Positions 59,687 to 64,000 of a stretch of DNA of 64,000 bases are shown in pieces (positions within the stretch are counted from its first letter, which is position 1; each line of letters opens with the position of its first letter). A model generated the notes under the pieces. That model did no database searches. It was given only the letters and a program-made list of their open reading frames with translations, and had not been told where the DNA came from. The position numbers and the translations under genes are program-made. The stretch spans positions 1 through 64,000 of the forward strand of contig NZ_SOHJ01000011.1 in the NCBI RefSeq assembly GCF_004403185.1, read 5' to 3'. The stretch comes from Cryobacterium suzukii. GTDB lineage: Bacteria > Actinomycetota > Actinomycetes > Actinomycetales > Microbacteriaceae.

Positions 59687-60664
59687 TTAGCGGGTGGTGC
59701 CAGCGACCTTGGGCAGCGCTCCACCGGCGGCCGCGTTGCGGTCCGGGCGGAAATTGGAAAAGTCCACGCCAGGGATGTCCCTGACCAGCGACAGTTCGTC
59801 CTCGATCTGAGCGGCTTCAGAGTCTTCGGGGCCAACCAGCGGCAAACGCACCCGCGGGCTGCCAATGCGGCCGAGGCCGTGCAGGATGTACTTGACCGCG
59901 ACGGTTCCGGGAACGTGGGTCATCACGGCACGCACAAGCGGTTCCAACTGCTGGTGAGCTGCTGTGGCCACCTTCAAGTCGCCCCGATTGACGGCGTCGA
60001 CCATGTGCCGATACGGGGTGGCCGTGATGTTTCCGGTGACGCCGATGAGGCCGGTGGCACCGATCGACAGATGGGCCAGCACGTTGGGGTCGTCGCCGGA
60101 GAAGTACATGAGGTCGGTCTGGTTGAGTACCCGGCTGACCTGGGCGAAATCACCCTTGGCGTCTTTGATGGCGAGGATATTGGGGTGCTTGGCCGCGCGC
60201 AGGATGGTCTCGTAGGCGATCGCGACTCCGGTGCGTCCCGGGATGTCATAGAGAATGACGGGGAGATCAGTGGCATCGGCGATCATGCGGAAGTGGGTGA
60301 GGATGCCGGCCTGGGTCGGCTTGTTGTAATACGGGGTGACGATCATGTTGCCATCCGCGCCGGCCTTCTCGCTCTGCCGAGCGAGCTGCATAGCGTGCGC
60401 GGTCTCGTTGGAGCCACCGCCGGTGATGATCTTGGCGCGGCCGTTCGCTACCGACTTGCCCACCTCGACCAGGCGGATTTTCTCCGGGTCGGTCAGCGTG
60501 CTCGTCTCACCGGTCGTACCGGTGACGACGATGCCGTCGGCGCCGGCGTTGATGACGTCGTCGATGTGCTTCTCCACCCCGGCCCAGTCCACTTCGCCAT
60601 CAAAGGTAAACGGAGTGACCAGTGCGACCAGCACCTGGCCAAAGGGATTCGTAGAGGTAGACAC
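59687..60664 (-). CDS. dapA: 4-hydroxy-tetrahydrodipicolinate synthase
   Basis: Condenses pyruvate with aspartate semialdehyde at the entry to DAP and lysine. 325 aa, about 25-30 longer than usual because of a C-terminal tail. GTTGETSTL is the substrate loop, LYDIPGRTG carries the catalytic Tyr (about 139) and LAIKDAKGD the Schiff-base Lys (about 167). GTG start at 60664; TAGCCT (60672-60677) lies 7 nt upstream. In many actinobacteria dapA and an RNase J gene stand directly upstream of ftsK; here the efflux cassette and one repeat lie between instead. Confidence 0.96.
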   Translation of the reverse strand: MSTSTNPFGQVLVALVTPFTFDGEVDWAGVEKHIDDVINAGADGIVVTGTTGETSTLTDPEKIRLVEVGKSVANGRAKIITGGGSNETAHAMQLARQSEKAGADGNMIVTPYYNKPTQAGILTHFRMIADATDLPVILYDIPGRTGVAIAYETILRAAKHPNILAIKDAKGDFAQVSRVLNQTDLMYFSGDDPNVLAHLSIGATGLIGVTGNITATPYRHMVDAVNRGDLKVATAAHQQLEPLVRAVMTHVPGTVAVKYILHGLGRIGSPRVRLPLVGPEDSEAAQIEDELSLVRDIPGVDFSNFRPDRNAAAGGALPKVAGTTR

Positions 60665-60699
60665 GAGGTACAGGCTACCTGCACCTTAGGGTCGCCCGC

Positions 60700-61809
60700 T
60701 CAGGTCACCGTCACCGGGATGACCTTGGTGGCCAGGACCGCGCCCGTGATCCAGTGGTAGAGATCGACGGTGAGTCGGTATTGTCCGGGCGTTGGTGGGC
60801 GAAGCAACACGTCGAAGCGTTCGGCCGCGCCGAAGTCGATCATACTCGTCATGAGCGGATTACCGACAGCGCCAGTCGGCGGTGAAGCGCCCAAGCTGGA
60901 GGTGTCTCTGTAAGGTCGTCCGTCGTGGGCGATCAGCTCCGCCATCGCCACCGGCTTTCCCGCGGCGGTGGTGAAGCTCATGTGCACCGGGAAGTTGTTC
61001 GCGTTGATCAGCCGAAGCAGCGTCGGTTTGCGGGAACCTCCCCCGGCGTTGGCTCGGATGGCCTTCAGTTGCCACGGTCCCTCCCTTTTTGGGCCACGGG
61101 CCAATTCGCCGCCGAGCAGGTAGAAGTGGCGTGGCTCGTACCGGTCAAGGCCGACGTCCTCGCCGGACAACCCGGCCGCGTGGTTCATCTGGTGCCAACG
61201 CGTGTCCACCGCGTAGGCGGCCAGTACCGTCTCGGAAGCCAGGTCGTATTCCGGGCCGTCCACGAATGCGCGGCGGGTGATTCCCGGCTCGACCGGATAA
61301 TCGGGGTGCACGATCGGGTCGACGATCAGGCCACCGAACATGCCCATTTGCACGTGCAATGGGGTGTTGACGTGGCAGTGGTAGAAGTAGGTGCCGGCCG
61401 AACCGAAATTGGGATCTCCCGGGCGGCCACGCTCCGGTTGCCACTGATAGGTGTATTCCCCGGATACTTCAAAGGAGGTGTGCCCGACGCCGTCGTTTCG
61501 CGGATCCGGTTCGATGCCATGCCAGTGCACGGTGTGCACGCGCTTGCTGGGGTGGATCGTGGCGTGGAATATCTCTCCCTCGGTCATCCGTAGTAGCGGC
61601 GACGGCAGCACTCGCCCAGAATCCTTCGTTTCGAAAGCCCAGATTTCGTGCTCGGCGCCGTCGTCGAAGGTCATTTTGTCGTTGAAGAAGTCGAGCTCGA
61701 CGGCCCGGTCTGGCTTTTGCAGAAATTCGGTTGCGGGGCTCCCCTCGTGAATCTGATCCGAGCTAAATTCCACCTGACTCCGGTACAGGTGGTGTGCTTC
61801 CTCGCTCAT
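60700..61809 (-). CDS. multicopper-oxidase-like protein, subunit with HWHG and HCH motifs, no signal peptide
   Basis: 369 aa, two cupredoxin domains. Domain 1 has VHTVHWHG (H95, H97) and YFYHCHVNTPLHVQMGMFGG (H144, C145, H146, H152, M157), a full type 1 ligand set plus a copper-bridging HxH/HxH. Domain 2 (about 205-369) looks degenerate in copper ligands. No Sec or Tat signal and no span is present, though such enzymes act outside the cell. The ATG at 61809 overlaps the preceding gene by 4 nt. It resembles large actinobacterial and MnxG-type multicopper oxidases rather than standard laccases (family-level impression). Confidence 0.8.
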   Translation of the reverse strand: MSEEAHHLYRSQVEFSSDQIHEGSPATEFLQKPDRAVELDFFNDKMTFDDGAEHEIWAFETKDSGRVLPSPLLRMTEGEIFHATIHPSKRVHTVHWHGIEPDPRNDGVGHTSFEVSGEYTYQWQPERGRPGDPNFGSAGTYFYHCHVNTPLHVQMGMFGGLIVDPIVHPDYPVEPGITRRAFVDGPEYDLASETVLAAYAVDTRWHQMNHAAGLSGEDVGLDRYEPRHFYLLGGELARGPKREGPWQLKAIRANAGGGSRKPTLLRLINANNFPVHMSFTTAAGKPVAMAELIAHDGRPYRDTSSLGASPPTGAVGNPLMTSMIDFGAAERFDVLLRPPTPGQYRLTVDLYHWITGAVLATKVIPVTVT

Positions 61810-63077
61810 GGCGCCTCTTTCTGAGCAGCGGGCGGGGGAACCGCCACCGGGGCCGCGATGGTCCAGCCCGCGACGAGACCGCCCGGATACATGCCGCCCG
61901 CCGCTACCTGGGAGGTCTCGGCATGGCAGTGCATCGGATAGTGCCAGGGGGTGCTTCGCGCGTTCCACACGGGATCGATGACATCCGGCGGACGCCGGAC
62001 CGGCAGGACGCAATCTTTGCGCTCCAGGGGGTGCATCTCCACCGTGTCCTCCCAGTGCTGCAGGAACACATTGCCGTTTGCATCCACCGTGCCGCCGGAA
62101 CGCGGGAGCACCTTTCCGTTGATGGCGACGGTCCAGACGTGATTGCCGTGAAAGTGGAGCTGATGAATGGCGATGCCGGTATTAACGGCGCGCATGAGTT
62201 GCCCGGTGCGTCCGGCACCGGCCGTGACACCCTGGCTGAAATCGCGCACGTCGACCTGGCGGGCGGATCCGCTCATCAGCGTCTCCTCCTCCCTGATGTG
62301 GTTGGCCGACAGGTCGGTAGAGATTCCGAGGGATTGATACCCGCTACGCCCGTTTAAGGTGAAGTAGCGCGGATACGCCGGGGTTACTTTCGGGTCGACG
62401 GTGTCGCCCCGCGACGCGATCCGTGCCCACGCCGGGTCGACGTCGTGGAGTATCCACAGCCATTGCCGCTCGAATTCCGGACCCGATGGAGCCGATTGCC
62501 ATTTGTTCGTCGTGTTCGTCACCAGCAAGGCACCAGCCAGACCCAGCGTGCGCTCGACCGGATCCGCGGCCGGGTCATCCGGACGTTTCCCCGGGTCACA
62601 GAAGACGTAGCTGCCGGGAGGTGGTGCCGGGAATTCGAGCAGCACCGACCGGCCGGGCCGGATCTTGCCGGTACTTCGGTGCTTGCCGCCGGAACCGGCG
62701 CCGACGAACATGAGCTCGTGTTCCTGTGCGAGATTGTTGTGCACACGCACGCTCACGACGCTACCGGCCTCGGCGATCAGGGTGCGTTCTGGGAAATAGC
62801 TCGCCCAGTACTTGCGGCGAACCAGATAATGCCCCGGGTTCGCGGGATCCGTGAAGGCGGGCGTCGGTCGCCCGAGCGGCGGCAGGGGCGCTCCCAGCGG
62901 ATAGCTGCGACTCGGAACCAGGCGCCCTGCGGCGGTGAAAACCTGCGGGCTGAGGGTGAGACTCGGAGCCGGGTCTTTCACCGAGGTCGCACGGTTCCCG
63001 AAGCCGCGGTGATAGACCAGGGCCCCGTCCACCATCGGCAGGAAACCCTCATTTATATAAACATTCAGGGTTGTCAT
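61806..63077 (-). CDS. multicopper-oxidase-like protein, partner subunit with HQLHFHG and HCH motifs, no signal peptide
   Basis: 423 aa, two cupredoxin domains. Domain 1 (about 80-190) has lost most ligands (FCDPG where HCH is usual). Domain 2 carries HQLHFHGNHVW (H305, H308, H310), matching the HPxHxHG motif of the third laccase domain, and MHCHAETSQVAAGGM (H383, C384, H385, M396), matching the final HCH motif but with Ser where a type 1 His is usually seen. It lacks a signal peptide and has 4-nt overlaps with both neighbours. It appears complementary to the downstream protein. Confidence 0.8.
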   Translation of the reverse strand: MTTLNVYINEGFLPMVDGALVYHRGFGNRATSVKDPAPSLTLSPQVFTAAGRLVPSRSYPLGAPLPPLGRPTPAFTDPANPGHYLVRRKYWASYFPERTLIAEAGSVVSVRVHNNLAQEHELMFVGAGSGGKHRSTGKIRPGRSVLLEFPAPPPGSYVFCDPGKRPDDPAADPVERTLGLAGALLVTNTTNKWQSAPSGPEFERQWLWILHDVDPAWARIASRGDTVDPKVTPAYPRYFTLNGRSGYQSLGISTDLSANHIREEETLMSGSARQVDVRDFSQGVTAGAGRTGQLMRAVNTGIAIHQLHFHGNHVWTVAINGKVLPRSGGTVDANGNVFLQHWEDTVEMHPLERKDCVLPVRRPPDVIDPVWNARSTPWHYPMHCHAETSQVAAGGMYPGGLVAGWTIAAPVAVPPPAAQKEAP

Positions 63078-63853
63078 GATTGCGCCGCAGCCGGGAATTG
63101 AGGCACCGTCAGGGTGTGCTGTGCGTCGTGCGGCGCATCCGTGAACTCAACGAAAAATTCGGTTGCATCCGAGGGCGCCAGATAACTGACCCACAGCCTT
63201 TCGACTTCTCCTGCTCGGATCGGTCCCGGATCGCGACTGGCGTCGTTGGGTGTGATGGTCGGGCCGTTCACGAGTCGCAGCCGCAACTGGCCGGGCGAAA
63301 ACAGCATCGGCAGCGCCGTGCCGTTGAGCACCTCGACTTCGAGAACCACAACGCCGCCCCAGGTGAGATTTGCCGGCTGTGGAAACGGCGACGCCGGGGA
63401 GACGCCCCCGTCGCTAGGCCCACTGCCGGAGTGGCCGTCGGAATGGCCGCCATCTGACTGGCCACCGAGGGTGGACTCGCCCAGCACTGCTATCGGAACA
63501 CCGTCCGAAATTGCCGCCGGTCCAGCGGCCAAGGACGGCGCTGCCGGGGCACCCAGGAGTTCCACCGCAGACAGGGTGGCAAACGCCTCCGGTCCAGCGA
63601 CTGAACGCAATGAGGACAGTCCGTCCGTGCTTAGGCGCGGACCGCGCCCGGCTCGGACGACTCGAACCGTCCACGGGAGCGCGGGCTCGAGCAGACCCGG
63701 CGCGCGTTCGGCAGCCGACAAGCCGTAGCCGGCCGCCGTGATGACAGCGGCGCTGCCACCGACGACCACAATGAACTGCCTGCGCGAAAATACCGGCCCA
63801 GCTCGGTCGGGTGCGGCGCCGTTGGCTGCCGCGTCCACTCCTTGTTCGAACAT
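63074..63853 (-). CDS. Tat-exported partner protein of the multicopper oxidase operon
   Basis: 259 aa. The N-terminus has a twin-arginine signal: FSRRQFIVVVGGSAAVITA (R24, R25) followed by a hydrophobic stretch and A-E-R. After it come an Ala/Gly-rich region, a histidine-, serine- and glycine-rich linker (GHSDGHSGSG), and a C-terminal beta-sandwich-like domain (LEVEVLNGTALPMLFSPGQLR). First gene of the operon; overlaps the next by 4 nt. It is the only one of the three with an export signal, so it may carry the two oxidase subunits through Tat as folded, copper-loaded passengers. Confidence 0.8.
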   Translation of the reverse strand: MFEQGVDAAANGAAPDRAGPVFSRRQFIVVVGGSAAVITAAGYGLSAAERAPGLLEPALPWTVRVVRAGRGPRLSTDGLSSLRSVAGPEAFATLSAVELLGAPAAPSLAAGPAAISDGVPIAVLGESTLGGQSDGGHSDGHSGSGPSDGGVSPASPFPQPANLTWGGVVVLEVEVLNGTALPMLFSPGQLRLRLVNGPTITPNDASRDPGPIRAGEVERLWVSYLAPSDATEFFVEFTDAPHDAQHTLTVPQFPAAAQS

Positions 63854-63870
63854 TCGTTGCCCCTGCCTGC

Positions 63871-63887
63871 CTGAACCGTGCGTTCAG
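63871..63887. promoter_or_regulatory. 17-bp palindromic operator candidate upstream of the oxidase operon
   Basis: CTGAACCGTGCGTTCAG: perfect 6-bp arms with a 5-bp spacer, 18 nt before the start codon of the Tat-exported protein. The form is typical of TetR-family operators. Further upstream, CCTTGGG occurs twice with an 11-bp period (63901-63907 and 63912-63918), one helical turn, as in many activator sites. Confidence 0.55.
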
Positions 63888-63978
63888 ACTGGTCAGGCGA
63901 CCTTGGGAAAACCTTGGGGACTCGCGCAGTTACGGCGAAACCCGGCCGTTTTTGTTGAAGGCTTCGTACGTGAGGGGC

Positions 63979-64000
63979 ATGAGCTTTTTAAAGTGGATTT
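63979..64000 (+). CDS. possible start of a divergent gene, cut by the window edge
   Basis: ATG at 63979 preceded by GTGAGGGGC, opening MSFLKWI. Only seven codons are visible. The call rests on the Shine-Dalgarno-like GAGG and on the divergent layout; the family is not recognisable. Confidence 0.3.

Noticed and set aside
63931..63956. ACGGC/GCCGT hairpin followed by TTTTTG on the plus strand, considered as a terminator.
   Set aside because: No plus-strand gene lies upstream and it sits in a probable divergent promoter region; the stem is only 5 bp.

Overview
The window looks like a chromosomal segment of a high-GC actinobacterium, most likely of the family Microbacteriaceae. This rests on gene order (pheS-pheT-argC-argJ-argB-argD-argF-argG-argH-tyrS, gluABCD, infC-rpmI-rplT, and hflX-dapF-miaA-miaB-recX-recA-DUF3046-clgR-cinA-pgsA-ftsK), on a divergent lexA/LysM pair, and on an actinobacterial rRNA leader. 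The genus is not decided from the sequence. Almost every gene is on the minus strand. The plus-strand exceptions are a SatD-like gene and its membrane partner, an AbiEi/DUF559-type gene, a DUF1844 gene, lexA, a small methyltransferase and possibly a gene beginning at the right edge.

Layout. 1-775: 5' end of a 16S rRNA gene leaving the window on the left, with two tandem promoters and a boxA-like leader element. 775-4031: GNAT acetyltransferase, tyrS, and the SatD/membrane pair. 4088-12324: a nearly complete arginine pathway (argCJBDF, then argG-argH). argR is absent, and two large perfect palindromes lie in the argF-argG gap. 12325-13949: an AbiEi/DUF559-type gene bracketed by copies of a 68-bp nested inverted repeat. 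13950-17680: pheT and pheS. 17704-21130: glutamate-type ABC transporter. 21234-24110: trmH-type rRNA/tRNA methyltransferase, rplT-rpmI-infC (infC appears to start with AUC) and a DUF1844 gene. 24189-33798: Nei-type glycosylase, giant Lhr helicase, SseB-like protein and a partial histidine cluster. 33830-38730: LysM division-inhibitor-like gene, lexA, metE and metF. 39109-43022: a two-gene polysaccharide synthase/GH18 locus. 43285-43485: a decayed IS982-type transposase. 43551-56428: hflX through ftsK, the DNA-repair and tRNA-modification block. 56525-59513: MacB-type efflux ABC transporter. 59687-60664: dapA. 60700-63853: a tightly overlapping three-gene operon encoding two multicopper-oxidase halves without signal peptides and one Tat-exported partner.

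Most of the window is housekeeping: amino-acid synthesis (Arg, His, Met, Lys/DAP), aminoacyl-tRNA synthesis, translation initiation, tRNA modification, recombination and SOS control. The parts that look least described are the split multicopper oxidase operon, the 68-bp repeat family, the palindromes that sit where argR is expected, the GT2/GH18 pair, and an over-represented CGGATGC/GCATCCG heptamer found throughout. Several genes (tyrS, argC, pheS, gluA, trmH, hflX, dapF, ftsK, dapA) lack a Shine-Dalgarno sequence and have a TAnnnT hexamer 6-8 nt before the start codon, which suggests leaderless mRNAs. No tRNA gene, CRISPR array or prophage was seen.
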